Shown here: positions 23,421 to 32,831 of the stretch, piece after piece
How positions within the stretch are numbered: the first letter of the stretch is position 1
Layout of the letters: the number at the start of each line of letters is the position of its first letter
DNA from: Bacteroidota bacterium
Lineage (GTDB): Bacteria > Bacteroidota > Bacteroidia > Bacteroidales > Paludibacteraceae
Direction: 5' to 3'
DNA: 64,000 bases
Assembly (NCBI GenBank): GCA_017860295.1
Contig: JAFNAS010000016.1
Location: 1 to 64,000, forward strand
Program-made: the position numbers and the translations under genes
The notes under the pieces: generated by a model
The model's database searches: none
What the model was told of the DNA's origin: nothing
What the model saw: only the letters and a program-made list of their open reading frames with translations

Positions 23421-25478
23421 ATGAAGAAAACAATCCTTATTACTATGACCGCATTGTCGATAACGGCGGGTGCAGACAGCGCCGAAGCTGCGGGAAAGAG
23501 CGCTCCGCCCAAAGAGTTCAACTACATTGTCGATCAGTTTGCCGACCTGCAGATCCTGCGCTATCAGGTTCCCGGGTTCGAACAACTGAGTCTCAAACAG
23601 AAAGAACTGGTATATTTTCTCTCGCAGGCTGCCAACGAGGGCCGCGACATTTTGTTCGATCAAAACGGCCGCTACAACCTGGCCATCCGCCGCACACTGG
23701 AGGCCATCTACCTCAACTACAAAGGCGATAAAACCAGCAACGACTACAAACAATTCGTCGTCTACCTGAAACGGGTATGGTTTGCCAACGGTATTCACCA
23801 CCACTACGGCGAAGACAAATTCGCCCCCGGTTTCTCGAAAGAGTTTTTTGCAAAACAGGTAAAAGCATTGCCGCAGACGAAAGTTCCTGTGCGTAAGGGA
23901 CAGTCGGTAGACGCTTTTCTGGCAGAAGTTACACCTGTAATTTTCGACCCCACAGTGATGGCAAAAAAGGTGAATCAGGCACACGGCGAAGATCTGATCA
24001 AGACCTCGGCCAACAACTACTACGAAGAGGGCATCTCGCAGAAGGAGGTTGAAGATTTCTACGCGAAAATGAAAGACCCGAACGATCCGAAACCGATTGC
24101 ATACGGACACAACAGCCGCCTGGCCAAAGTGAATGGACAGCTGGTGGAAAAGGTTTGGAAAGCTGGCGGACTCTACTCGCAGGCTATCACCCGCATTATC
24201 TACTGGTTGGAAAAGGCAACTACTGTTGCCGAAACTCCGCAACAAAAAGCGGTCATCGAAAAGCTGATCGAATTTTACCAGAAAGGCGACCTGAAGCTCT
24301 TCGATGCCTACGCCATCCTGTGGGTGCACGATACCCAGTCGCAGATCGATTTTGTGAACGGTTTTACCGAAAGCTACGGCGATCCGCTGGGATTGAAGGG
24401 AAGCTGGGAATCGATCGTTAACTTCAAGAACCTGGAAGCGACCAAACGTGCCGAAATAATCAGTACCAACGCTCAGTGGTTTGAGGATAACTCTCCGGTG
24501 GACAAACGCTTCAAGAAAGAAACGGTAAAAGGGGTTACCGCCAAGGTAATCACTGTGGCGCAACTGGCCGGCGATTGCTACCCGTCAACCCCTATCGGCA
24601 TCAACCTGCCCAACTCCAACTGGATTCGCAAGGACTACGGTTCCAAATCGGTAACCATCGAAAACATCATGGAAGCCTACGACAAAGCAGCTCAGAAGAG
24701 TGGCTTTAACGAAGAGTTCGTTTGGAGCGACAAAGAATTGAAGTCGATCCGCACGTATGGCTTCCTCACCGACGTGCTCCACACCGACCTGCACGAATGT
24801 CTCGGCCACGGTTCGGGCAAACTGTTGCCGGGTGTCGATCCCGATGCACTGAAAGCCTACGGTAAAACCATCGAAGAGGCGCGCGCCGACCTGTTCGGTC
24901 TCTACTACGTGGGTGATCTTAAATTAGTCGAACTGGGCATTCTCCCTGACAAAGAAGCCTACAAAGCCGAATATTACAAATACATGATGAATGGTCTGAT
25001 GACGCAGCTCACCCGCATCGAACCGGGCAAGAATATCGAAGAGGCTCACATGCGCAACCGTCAGCTCATTGCCCGTTGGGTGTACGAGCATGGCAAGGCC
25101 GAAAACGTGGTGGAATTCAAACAACGCGACGGCAAAACCTTTGTGGTGGTGAACGACTACGACAAGATGCATAAACTGCTGGGTATGTTGCTGAGCGAAA
25201 TCCAACGTGTGAAATCGGAAGGTGACTTTGAAGGAGCCAAGAAATTGGTGGAAGACTACGGCGTACAGGTAGATCAGAAGCTGCACGACGAAGTATTAGC
25301 CCGCTACAAGAAACTGGAATTGAAACCCTACAAAGGCTTTGTCAATCCGGTGCTGACAGCCGTGAAAGATGCCAAAGGCAATATCAAAGATGTGAAGATC
25401 TCCTACACCGAAGGGTACGCCGAACAGATGTTGCGTTACTCCGGCAAATATTCGCCACTGCCTACCTACAACGAATAA
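23421..25478 (+). CDS. Dipeptidyl peptidase III (M49 zinc peptidase)
   Basis: A 685-residue M49 peptidase that removes dipeptides from peptide N-termini. HECLGHGSG contains the zinc motif HExxGH (hexapeptide HECLGH, with Cys inside it as in the Bacteroides thetaiotaomicron enzyme), and TIEEARADLFGLY supplies the third zinc ligand Glu. Residues 1-24 form a signal-like peptide (TILITMTALSITAGADSAEA), so export to the periplasm is likely, unlike the cytosolic eukaryotic enzymes. It is often mis-annotated as dihydrofolate reductase. Codon use is more GC-rich than its flanks. It ends at a hairpin at 25497-25531. Confidence 0.93.
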   Translation: MKKTILITMTALSITAGADSAEAAGKSAPPKEFNYIVDQFADLQILRYQVPGFEQLSLKQKELVYFLSQAANEGRDILFDQNGRYNLAIRRTLEAIYLNYKGDKTSNDYKQFVVYLKRVWFANGIHHHYGEDKFAPGFSKEFFAKQVKALPQTKVPVRKGQSVDAFLAEVTPVIFDPTVMAKKVNQAHGEDLIKTSANNYYEEGISQKEVEDFYAKMKDPNDPKPIAYGHNSRLAKVNGQLVEKVWKAGGLYSQAITRIIYWLEKATTVAETPQQKAVIEKLIEFYQKGDLKLFDAYAILWVHDTQSQIDFVNGFTESYGDPLGLKGSWESIVNFKNLEATKRAEIISTNAQWFEDNSPVDKRFKKETVKGVTAKVITVAQLAGDCYPSTPIGINLPNSNWIRKDYGSKSVTIENIMEAYDKAAQKSGFNEEFVWSDKELKSIRTYGFLTDVLHTDLHECLGHGSGKLLPGVDPDALKAYGKTIEEARADLFGLYYVGDLKLVELGILPDKEAYKAEYYKYMMNGLMTQLTRIEPGKNIEEAHMRNRQLIARWVYEHGKAENVVEFKQRDGKTFVVVNDYDKMHKLLGMLLSEIQRVKSEGDFEGAKKLVEDYGVQVDQKLHDEVLARYKKLELKPYKGFVNPVLTAVKDAKGNIKDVKISYTEGYAEQMLRYSGKYSPLPTYNE

Positions 25479-25496
25479 GAAGATTCTCACCAAAAC

Positions 25497-25535
25497 AGAA
25501 GAGAGTTTCCTGATTGCGGAAACTTTCTTCTATTA
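25497..25535 (+). terminator. Probable terminator after DPP III
   Basis: AGAAGAGAGTTTCC (25497-25510) pairs with GGAAACTTTCTTCT (25518-25531) with one G-T pair. The following T tract is weak (ATTAATAG). Confidence 0.65.
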
Positions 25536-25580
25536 ATAGCATCGAATCCTTAGAATTGATACACTAAACAACAAACATAT

Positions 25581-26033
25581 TTAATATCTAGGTTCGTCTT
25601 TTATCTCATCGTAGTATTTTTCAATACCAATCTGTGCCATTTGCCTATTTATTGCAACCGATCTTCTATTGAGATGTTCATCAAAACCGGTATTGCCACA
25701 GGGAAAATCAGAACATTGAAAACAAAAATCAACTCCTTTTTGCTCCGAGCAAGAACGTACTTTACAATTTTTAAACAATTTGCAGTTTTCCTTCCTGCAA
25801 CCGGAACATCCGGCCATTGAAAAAAGATCCAACATTTCTTTAAATGCAGGATATTTCTTAAAAACAGGCTGATCCAGCAATTCGACAAATCTTTCGGCAT
25901 AAACATCAAAGTTTCCCAGTGATGCTTTTAATTGCCGGCTACTTTCCACAATATCTCCATCGCTAAATGCAAAACATTTTCCACAGTGCAATCCGCATGG
26001 AGCCAATCTGTTTTTAATCTCTTCGTATTCCAT
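25581..26033 (-). CDS. DUF3795 cysteine-rich protein
   Basis: A 150-residue cysteine-rich protein. RLAPCGLHCGKCFAF opens the domain, then AGCSGCRKENCKLFKNC, CSEQKGVDFCFQCSDFPC. This matches DUF3795, a family of presumed metal-binding proteins (zinc or Fe-S) in Bacteroidota and methanogens with no known role. It is probably cytoplasmic. The ATG at 26033 starts at the conserved region; the frame continues open to 26183 but that extension is not family-like. It stands alone beside a gene-poor tract. Confidence 0.85.
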   Translation of the reverse strand: MEYEEIKNRLAPCGLHCGKCFAFSDGDIVESSRQLKASLGNFDVYAERFVELLDQPVFKKYPAFKEMLDLFSMAGCSGCRKENCKLFKNCKVRSCSEQKGVDFCFQCSDFPCGNTGFDEHLNRRSVAINRQMAQIGIEKYYDEIKDEPRY

Positions 26034-26968
26034 TTTTATTACTTTTCTATTGACAGAGTGGAGATACCCCACTGTTTTACCCATAACATCACGCGCGCAA
26101 ATCAGCCCCTGACCGGTAATCGCAGCAATCACTTCGAAAACTCGCAAGGAGACCCCGACAATAATATTTCTATTACATTTCACCTTACCGGCAGAACCTT
26201 TTCCACCACTAAGAAATGAAGGAAATTATAGCTCCGCCATTCAGGGCGGAGTTAGTTTACATCCTGATAAGAGAATGAAGCAAGATAAGAAATACAGTCT
26301 GCATTCTGCATCTTTACCCCTCCAATAGAGAGGAATATGGCATGACTGATTAATTTAATGTATTACGTTTCTACAACAAAACATTCTTGCTTATCTTCAC
26401 TGTCAGACCCCACAATCAAAAAACTAATAGAAAATCAGTTCTGCTAATCAGTTATAAATGTCTCATTCCGTATCAACGGAACTGATTGTATTTACGTCCG
26501 AGTTATCACTTCACTCCGTTCAACGTAGCCACCGGCCACGTCGTTGTAAAAAAGAGAGCTTCGGCTTTCCAAGCACAACCGAATGAAGCCGATCTATTTT
26601 TCAGTCCTTCAATCCCTCAAAAGTTTCTCCCTTCGATCGCCCAAAGCCCCAGCACATATACGATACACACTGTATTTCAACCGATTCTCCGTTTAGTTTA
26701 ATATTTGTCGGTGCAAACATACTTATAATATTTAATATTCAGACAACATTCATAGCCTAAAAAGTAACATTTCGTAATAATTTTTCAACACCTTCGGGCA
26801 ATATTCTAACAAACCCTTTACAGTATTGTTGAGAACAACCGGAGGTGTTGCCCTCCTGCCCATGGAAGACGATATTCCGCCGGGTGGTAATAGGACATCC
26901 TTACGCCGAACCAACTCGACCAACCGCAACTGAGCATCTTGCTACGCCAAATTCACCACAGCCGCTAG
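26034..26968. other. 935-bp gene-poor tract, no supportable gene
   Basis: The short frames here have unremarkable composition and I recognise no family. A small hairpin, CTCCGCC (26232-26238) with GGCGGAG (26245-26251), sits near the left end. The tract runs into a broken LuxR-type fragment, so it is probably decaying sequence. I see no tRNA, repeat array or promoter-gene pair in it. Confidence 0.5.
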
Positions 26969-27127
26969 CAGCACAATTTCGATCTACTTACCAAACGCGA
27001 AACAGAGATCATGGGGTTGATCCATAATGGCAAAATTGATAGTAAAATTTCGGAACTTCTCGGCATCGAGATATTGACAGCCAAAAAGCCCCGCGACAAT
27101 ATTATGCGAAAATTGGGTTCCCCGACT
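26969..27127 (+). pseudogene. Remnant of a LuxR-type helix-turn-helix regulator
   Basis: In one frame the sequence reads FDLLTKRETEIMGLIHNG, then KIDSKISELLGIEILTA, then KKPRDNIMRKLGS. This aligns with the GerE/LuxR DNA-binding domain (LTxRExEILxLI-G-SxKEIAxxLxI…NIxxKL). An in-frame TAG lies at 26966-26968, just upstream, and no receiver or sensor domain is found before it. The frame runs on antisense into the TM2 gene by chance. The recognition helix is altered (EILTAKKPRDN for the usual SxxTVxxHRxN), so it is likely non-functional. Confidence 0.65.
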
Positions 27128-27157
27128 TGTCGACCCGAGAAGTCGGTTACAGCAGTT

Positions 27158-27517
27158 TCACTTCACCATCATGGCCATGGTAGCAGCCTCGGTAGCTTGC
27201 TTTTTATTATACCGGAACGTCATGTCGCGTATATTAATCAGGTCGACAATGGTACCAATGCAACACAAACCTCCTGTAAAAATATAGAGAATGCCCATTC
27301 CGATTTCACCCAGCACAAAACGTTGGATGCCGGCCACGCCAAAGAAGCCGATCAGCGTACAAATCAGCATGGTGGTATACTCTTTCCGACGGGCAGCATA
27401 TAGCAAGACAAACTGACTCATCTGCTTTTCCGACATATCCTCGGTAAGGGTTTGTACAAAGATCAATTCATCTGGCTGCATCCCGGGCAACATCATCAGC
27501 AGTTCTTGTTGATTCAT
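27158..27517 (-). CDS. TM2-domain membrane protein
   Basis: 119 residues. A cytoplasmic N-terminal part (MNQQELLMMLPGMQPDELIF) is followed by a TM2 domain: YTTMLICTLIGFFGVAGIQR, FVLGEIGMGILYIFTGGLCC and IGTIVDLINI, i.e. two membrane helices joined by a short G-x-x-RF-type turn, then a short basic tail. TM2 proteins are widespread with unknown molecular function. It overlaps the upstream DUF2752 gene by 50 bases and is co-transcribed with it, a pairing often seen in Bacteroidota. Confidence 0.9.
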   Translation of the reverse strand: MNQQELLMMLPGMQPDELIFVQTLTEDMSEKQMSQFVLLYAARRKEYTTMLICTLIGFFGVAGIQRFVLGEIGMGILYIFTGGLCCIGTIVDLINIRDMTFRYNKKQATEAATMAMMVK

Positions 27518-27800
27518 GGCTTCGATTGTTTTTAATGGTGAATACCGATTTTATAATGGTGTAAATAAGAATAGCAACCGCAGGAATTCCCAGTACATGC
27601 TCGTGAAACGATACCGCAAAATGGAGATGAAGTGCATCGTGCATGGCATGACCGATGCCACATCCGGGACAATGCGAAAAACCCATCGCCCTGAAAAAAC
27701 AAAGTGAAGTACCACTCTGCGAGGTATCTGCCAAAAACAACAGCACCAAGGCTGTAATCCAGACGACAGGTTCTATATATTGCCGAAACTTATAGGACAT
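27468..27800 (-). CDS. DUF2752 membrane protein
   Basis: 110 residues with two or three membrane helices (VVWITALVLLFLAD, HVLGIPAVAILIYTIIKSVF) and the DUF2752 signature CFFRAMGFSHCPGCGIGHAM, in which the two Cys and the Gly-rich turn are conserved. The family is small, inner-membrane and of unknown role. The last 17 codons overlap the start of the TM2 gene, an unusually long overlap for this window; the C-terminal tail in the overlap is polar and probably not under strong constraint. Confidence 0.85.
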   Translation of the reverse strand: MSYKFRQYIEPVVWITALVLLFLADTSQSGTSLCFFRAMGFSHCPGCGIGHAMHDALHLHFAVSFHEHVLGIPAVAILIYTIIKSVFTIKNNRSHESTRTADDVARDAAR

Positions 27801-28184
27801 AGTTTAAATCCATTATACAATAAAAACAGCGTACAAAGATCTATATGCTAAATTGTTTACATTTCAATCGCTGCAATTTCCTCCGCTACGTTCGTTCCGA
27901 CCTCTCCTCACGACGACTATGTGTCGGAGTTAGGCATCTATTGTCTGACCCAACTCTCTCCCGAGGAGAGGAAATAAAGTCCAAAAATGCGTAAATTTTC
28001 TTCTCCTTGAGAGAAGGTGCCCTAAGGGATGGACGAGGTCAAAGATGTATCCGAAGAACAATTGGTTTGACACAGCCATCGTAACAATTTTCAAAAGCTT
28101 CGCACCGGACACAACAAATTATAGTCCTGCGAATATAGACAATTTTTCCATTAATTGAATGAAACGGTTCTTTGGGAAGAACAA
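27801..28184. other. 384-bp intergenic tract with REP-like hairpins
   Basis: There is no gene. Two small perfect hairpins stand out: CTCTCC-CGA-GGAGAG (27956-27970) and CTTCTC-CTTGA-GAGAAG (28000-28016). The second runs on into GTGCCCTAAGGGATGGACGA, with a CCC-TAA-GGG turn. Short G/C-rich palindromes followed by GTGCCC…GGG…GAGGTC are typical of dispersed REP-like intergenic repeats in this phylum. Whether other copies exist cannot be told from this window. Confidence 0.4.
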
Positions 28185-29639
28185 CTACCTAAAACGGGCT
28201 TTCTGGGTCATATCCAGCCGGAGGAGAATAAACAACATAACGGTAAACGACCAAAGCGAAGAGCCCCCGTAACTAAAAAAAGGAAGTGGAATGCCAATTA
28301 CGGGCGTGATGCCGAGCACCATCCCCACATTAATCAACACGTGAAAGAGCATAATACTCACTATGGAGTAGGCATAGACTCGCGTAAAAGTGTCACGCTG
28401 ATTTTCTGCTATGCGTATCATGCGATAAAAGAGGAGGCCGAACAGACATAATACCCCCGAGGCTCCCACAAAACCGTGTTCTTCACCAATAGTACAATAG
28501 ATAAAGTCGGTGTCCTGTTCGGGCACATATTTCAGTTTGGTTTGTGTACCATTCAAAAATCCTTTGCCCAACCATCCACCCGAGCCGATGGCAATCTTCG
28601 ACTGGTTCACGTTATAGCCCACCCCTTTCGGATCTTTCTCCATGCCCAGTACCACTTTGATACGAGTTTGCTGGTGAGGTTCGAGCACATGATCGAAAAA
28701 ATAATCAACCGAGAAACTCACTCCGATAGAACCGAGCGCAAAAAGTGCCACCCAGATGTAGGTGCGTTTTCCCCGATACAGATAGAGTACCAGCAGGTAA
28801 ATAGCCGATCCGATCACCGCAATCAGAGCAAAAATCTGATATTGTACATCGAACCATATATTGAGCAAACCTGCAAAACCGAATAAAGCCAACGCTCCCA
28901 GCAGAATATGGAGCATAGTAGTACCGTCACCTTCGTATGCTATAACGCAACCGAGCATCACCATCAGCACAAAGAGGAAGGCAAGCATAAACCCGAGCGA
29001 CCCTACCTGATGATATACCGGGACATCACTCAACGGGACAATGAGAAGAAACAAAACAGCCATACAGGCTGCCACCAACAGGAAAATACCGGGCAAACCT
29101 TCGCGGTAAAGCATCAGAAAGAATGCAAAGAATACCAATGCCGAGCCGGTTTCCGATTGCAGAACGATAAGCATGCAGGGTAACAGAATCAACCCCGACG
29201 CCATCAGGGCATCTTTGCGGTTACTCATCGAGAAACCCGTCTTACTGATAAACTTACCCAGCGCCAGAGCGGTAGCCAGCTTAGCCAATTCGGCCGGCTG
29301 AAAACTTACCGGCCCGAATACCAACCACGAGTGGGAACCTTTGATATTGGGCGCTATAAAAATGGTCACCAATAGCAACAGCAATATCGCCCAATAGAAG
29401 AGATTAGCCATCTGCTCGTATATCTTCCCATCTATAAGCAAAATAGAACCGGCAATAACCAAGGCACAGGCAATCCATATCAACTGCTTGCCCGAACGGT
29501 ATTCGAATCCCCAGAAATTCGTCTGGGTGTAATCGTAACTGGCTCCGTAAACATTGAACCACCCGAATACAATCATGATAAGGTAGAGCGCAATGATCCA
29601 CCAATCAATTGTCTGTGCTAATCTTATTCTCCGTTCCAT
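28185..29639 (-). CDS. rodA: RodA, SEDS peptidoglycan polymerase of the elongasome
   Basis: A 484-residue polytopic SEDS protein that polymerises lipid II with PBP2 during side-wall growth. WLVFGPVSFQPAELAKLATA is the signature block near TM3-4, LQSETGSALVFF carries the conserved SEDS residues with the catalytic Asp region later (EQDTDFIYCTIGEEHGF), and IGIPLPFFSYGGSSLW is the C-terminal signature. It is longer than the roughly 370-residue E. coli protein because of an extra hydrophobic insert in the middle (about 220-310), usual in Bacteroidota. It overlaps mrdA by 35 bases and is the last gene of the operon. Confidence 0.95.
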   Translation of the reverse strand: MERRIRLAQTIDWWIIALYLIMIVFGWFNVYGASYDYTQTNFWGFEYRSGKQLIWIACALVIAGSILLIDGKIYEQMANLFYWAILLLLLVTIFIAPNIKGSHSWLVFGPVSFQPAELAKLATALALGKFISKTGFSMSNRKDALMASGLILLPCMLIVLQSETGSALVFFAFFLMLYREGLPGIFLLVAACMAVLFLLIVPLSDVPVYHQVGSLGFMLAFLFVLMVMLGCVIAYEGDGTTMLHILLGALALFGFAGLLNIWFDVQYQIFALIAVIGSAIYLLVLYLYRGKRTYIWVALFALGSIGVSFSVDYFFDHVLEPHQQTRIKVVLGMEKDPKGVGYNVNQSKIAIGSGGWLGKGFLNGTQTKLKYVPEQDTDFIYCTIGEEHGFVGASGVLCLFGLLFYRMIRIAENQRDTFTRVYAYSIVSIMLFHVLINVGMVLGITPVIGIPLPFFSYGGSSLWSFTVMLFILLRLDMTQKARFR

Positions 29640-31476
29640 AGTTACGTATCAAGATGGTCTTTTCCATTTTATCCGCCAAATGTTGACGGTCGGGCGAAAT
29701 CTTGCGGCGAAGATAAAACTCCATCATCAGACTACTGATAGGAGCTGCATAGGTGGCTCCGAAACCACTGTTCTCCACAATACACATAATGGCAATCTTA
29801 GGATGATATTTTGGAGCAAAGCCCATAAAAACCGAGTGATCTTTACGCACACCATCCTGTGCCGTTCCGGTTTTTCCACACACTTCGATACCCGGAATCT
29901 GAGCTATCTTTGCCGTTCCACCCAGCACCGCCATTTCCATGCCACGCACACACACATCGTAATATCGTTTTTCAACAGTAGTGGTATGTGTCATCTTATA
30001 TTTTTCGGGAATCGGTTCGTCTTCGATACTCTTCACCAAATGCGGCGTAATCCAATGCCCCCGGTTAGCCACCGTGGCACAAAGATTGGCAATCTGCACG
30101 GCAGTAGCCACCACCTCGCCCTGCCCGATGGAGATAGAGACTACATTGAGCGAACGCCAGCGCCCTTTACCGTGAATACGATCGTATGCTTTGGTGGTAG
30201 GAATACTTCCGCTGTTTTCGTGCGGCAAATCGACTCCCAGCTTCTTACCGAAACCCAAAGTCATAATGTCGGCACGCCATGTATTGAAGGCTTCGGCAAT
30301 ATTTTTGTACTTACTATTATCGAGCATTGCCCGCAAACCAGCACAAAAATAGGCATTACAGGAATTGGCTATCGCACCGTACAAATCGAGCGGCGACGGA
30401 TGCACATGGCAAGCCAGATGAAAACGACCCACCGTATATCCGTGATGGCAGGCATAGCGTGTTTCACTTGTAATAATGTCATTTTGTTGCAACACCAACG
30501 CATTGGCCACCTTAAAAGTTGATCCCGGCGGATAGCGCGCCATCACCGTACGATCAAGCAACGGTTTCTGTGGATCGGAATTTAATTCTTTAAACATGGC
30601 CGAACGTTGACGTCCCACCATCAATGCGGGATCATAAGTAGGCGACGATACGGCAGCCAAAATCTCTCCGGTAGAGGGTTCGATAGCGACAATGCTTCCC
30701 CGTTTACCGTTCATCAACCGTTCGCCCAACATTTGCAGTTCGATATCGAGACCCAGCTTCAGGGTTTTGCCCGAAACCGGTTCTTCATCATAGGCTCCGT
30801 TGGCATAACGTCCTTTGATGCGACCACGAGAGTCACGCAACATAATCTGAACCCCCTTCTCACCACGCAGTTCTTTTTCATAGCTTTTTTCCAAACCGGT
30901 AATGCCGATATAGTCGCCCATTTTGTAGTAATCGTCATTCTCGATGGTGGTACGCGACACTTCACCGATAGAACCCAGCGCATGAGCGGCAGACTTGAAG
31001 GCATAGTCGCGTATGGTACGCTGTTGAATAGAGAAACCGGGAAAATGATACAGTTTTTCCATCAGACGGGCATAATCATCAGGGAGCAACTGATTGATAA
31101 AGACCTGGGGTGTAAACGGAGAATAGTTGTGATTGATTTTTTTGTCCTTGATTTCATCCATCCGATCGATAAATTCCTGCTTGGTAATACCCAACGTATT
31201 ACAAAAATCGGTCGTATCCAGTGAAGTCACCTCTTTTATGGTAACCATTACATCGTACGAAGGACGGTTATACACCAACAATTTTCCGTTACGGTCGTAA
31301 ATCAGTCCGCGTGGGGGAAAAATAATACGCTTCAGAAAGGCATTTCCTTCGGCCGATTCCTTATACGATTCGGTAAAGACCTGCAGAAAAAGAAGACGAG
31401 CAATGAAGATCAGTATAATCAACGCTATCAGGCCACCGATAACGTATTTTCGGTTTTGCAGCTCATCGTTGATCAT
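29605..31476 (-). CDS. mrdA: Penicillin-binding protein 2
   Basis: A 623-residue class B PBP, the transpeptidase partner of RodA. One N-terminal membrane helix (YVIGGLIALIILIFIARLLF) is followed by a dimerisation domain (FPPRGLIYDRNGKLLVYNRP). In the transpeptidase domain, the nucleophile motif STFK is at 319-322 within YPPGSTFKVANALV, the SxN motif is in ANSCNAYFC and the KTG motif in VCGKTGTAQ. It cross-links peptidoglycan during elongation and is a beta-lactam target. It follows mreD by two bases. Confidence 0.96.
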   Translation of the reverse strand: MINDELQNRKYVIGGLIALIILIFIARLLFLQVFTESYKESAEGNAFLKRIIFPPRGLIYDRNGKLLVYNRPSYDVMVTIKEVTSLDTTDFCNTLGITKQEFIDRMDEIKDKKINHNYSPFTPQVFINQLLPDDYARLMEKLYHFPGFSIQQRTIRDYAFKSAAHALGSIGEVSRTTIENDDYYKMGDYIGITGLEKSYEKELRGEKGVQIMLRDSRGRIKGRYANGAYDEEPVSGKTLKLGLDIELQMLGERLMNGKRGSIVAIEPSTGEILAAVSSPTYDPALMVGRQRSAMFKELNSDPQKPLLDRTVMARYPPGSTFKVANALVLQQNDIITSETRYACHHGYTVGRFHLACHVHPSPLDLYGAIANSCNAYFCAGLRAMLDNSKYKNIAEAFNTWRADIMTLGFGKKLGVDLPHENSGSIPTTKAYDRIHGKGRWRSLNVVSISIGQGEVVATAVQIANLCATVANRGHWITPHLVKSIEDEPIPEKYKMTHTTTVEKRYYDVCVRGMEMAVLGGTAKIAQIPGIEVCGKTGTAQDGVRKDHSVFMGFAPKYHPKIAIMCIVENSGFGATYAAPISSLMMEFYLRRKISPDRQHLADKMEKTILIRNYGTENKISTDN

Positions 31477-31478
31477 GC

Positions 31479-31976
31479 TTATTTAAATTTTTGAGTACTC
31501 AACACCAATAATATGGTAATCACCGAGTTCACGCCCGTTTTGAGGAGCACCAACCAATAATGCTGAAAAGAGAATGCTTCGAGCGAAAATAAAATCAAAT
31601 GGAGCAGAATGACCATACAGGCCACATATTTCAGGAAGATGGGCAACCCCAGCACTTTTACCGACGGTTCGTAGTCGGCATACACATCTTTCGGGACAAA
31701 CAGCAACAATAAGTCTTTACGAATAAACGCCACAAAGACCGTGGCAAAGGCATACATTCCGGGGGTATTGGAAAAGATGTCGATTAAGGTCCCCATCAGA
31801 AAGGCCAACAATAACGTAACCGAACGGTTGACCCCAGTGGGCAACGCAATGACAAACCAGATAAAAAGCATTGGGTTGACATATCCCAAAAAACGAATAT
31901 TGTTAAAGATCAGCACCTGCAAAAGCACAAGCAGAACAAAACGCAACGTCTGTTTCAATACAAGATTCGTACTCAT
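31479..31976 (-). CDS. mreD: MreD, rod-shape membrane protein
   Basis: 165 residues with five or so membrane helices: FVLLVLLQVLIFNNIRFLGY, PMLFIWFVIALP, VTLLLAFLMGTLIDIFSNTPG and YVACMVILLHLILFSLEAF. The conserved GTLIDIFSNTPGMYAFATVF block and the position between mreC and mrdA identify it. It anchors MreC and the PBP2-RodA complex in the inner membrane. It overlaps mreC by four bases (ATGA type). Confidence 0.92.
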   Translation of the reverse strand: MSTNLVLKQTLRFVLLVLLQVLIFNNIRFLGYVNPMLFIWFVIALPTGVNRSVTLLLAFLMGTLIDIFSNTPGMYAFATVFVAFIRKDLLLLFVPKDVYADYEPSVKVLGLPIFLKYVACMVILLHLILFSLEAFSFQHYWLVLLKTGVNSVITILLVLSTQKFK

Positions 31977-32809
31977 TGTTCACCCTCCTTCTGCACCTCG
32001 CGCAGCTCTTCTCTATACTTAAATCTTACCACTTTGACATACGAAAGCGTACGGAATACGGCGGCCGTTCTTGCTTCTATCGAATAGTAACTTTTGTTTT
32101 CGGGGGTAGCGCAACGGGTCACATATCCCACGGGAATGCCTTCGGGAAAAATAGATGAAAATCCGCTGGTAACAAGCGTATCGCCTACCCGGATCACCGC
32201 ATGGCGAGGAACTTCTTCCATCTGCACATAATCGGGATCGATACCATTCCAGACCAAAACACCGAAATCGCCGGAGCGTTTCGACTTACAACTGATGCGC
32301 GACTTGGAATTGAGAACGGGAATCACTGTAGCATAATGGGAGGTGACGGTACTTACAATACCAACCACACCTTGATTGTTGACGACTCCCATTTCGGGTT
32401 CGATACCATCCAAACGTCCTTTGTTGAGCGTAATAGAATTCTGTAATTTATTGATGCTATTACTGATTACTTTAGCTGCAATAAACTGGTACTCCTTGTC
32501 GGCCACCACCAAAGGACGTCTGTCGGTAGTATCGGTAAGCTGGGCAAGTTCGGCTTCGAGCCTCACCACCCTGTTTTTAAGTTGATTATTCTCATCCGAC
32601 AACTGCCGGTTGGCTTCCGACAACCCGAAATATTCGACTACCGAATTGGCAGCAGCATAGACCGAGGCCGAAAGATAGTTACTCGACGATAAAAAAGAGG
32701 CACGTTGAAAACTGTTTTGATTTACAACAAAGACAAAAGAGATTGCCTCCAGAAATACGAAGAGGAAATAAACCCCATAGCGCATCAAAAATCGCAACAG
32801 TTGTTCCAT
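31973..32809 (-). CDS. mreC: MreC, rod-shape determining protein
   Basis: 278 residues. An N-terminal membrane helix (YGVYFLFVFLEAISFVFVVN) is followed by a coiled coil (about 60-95; LSDENNQLKNRVVRLEAELA) and the periplasmic double beta-barrel domain (AKVISNSINKLQNSITLNKG, GVVNNQGVVGIVSTVTSHYA, GDTLVTSGFSSIFPEGIPVG). It bridges MreB filaments and the PBP2/RodA synthase in the periplasm. It lies 22 bases downstream of mreB. Confidence 0.95.
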   Translation of the reverse strand: MEQLLRFLMRYGVYFLFVFLEAISFVFVVNQNSFQRASFLSSSNYLSASVYAAANSVVEYFGLSEANRQLSDENNQLKNRVVRLEAELAQLTDTTDRRPLVVADKEYQFIAAKVISNSINKLQNSITLNKGRLDGIEPEMGVVNNQGVVGIVSTVTSHYATVIPVLNSKSRISCKSKRSGDFGVLVWNGIDPDYVQMEEVPRHAVIRVGDTLVTSGFSSIFPEGIPVGYVTRCATPENKSYYSIEARTAAVFRTLSYVKVVRFKYREELREVQKEGEQ

Positions 32810-32831
32810 GCCTGACTTTTATTGTTGCCTC

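Noticed and set aside
23415-24563. 382-codon frame antisense to dipeptidyl peptidase III
   Set aside because: A shadow of the GC-richer M49 gene, whose motifs are intact on the plus strand.
26790-26900. Possible LysR/OxyR C-terminal fragment (GGVALLPM in one frame)
   Set aside because: Only eight residues resemble the family and the frame breaks at once; too little to support.
29593-30522. 309-codon plus-strand frame opposite mrdA
   Set aside because: His/Thr-rich translation typical of an antisense shadow; the minus-strand PBP2 motifs are all present.
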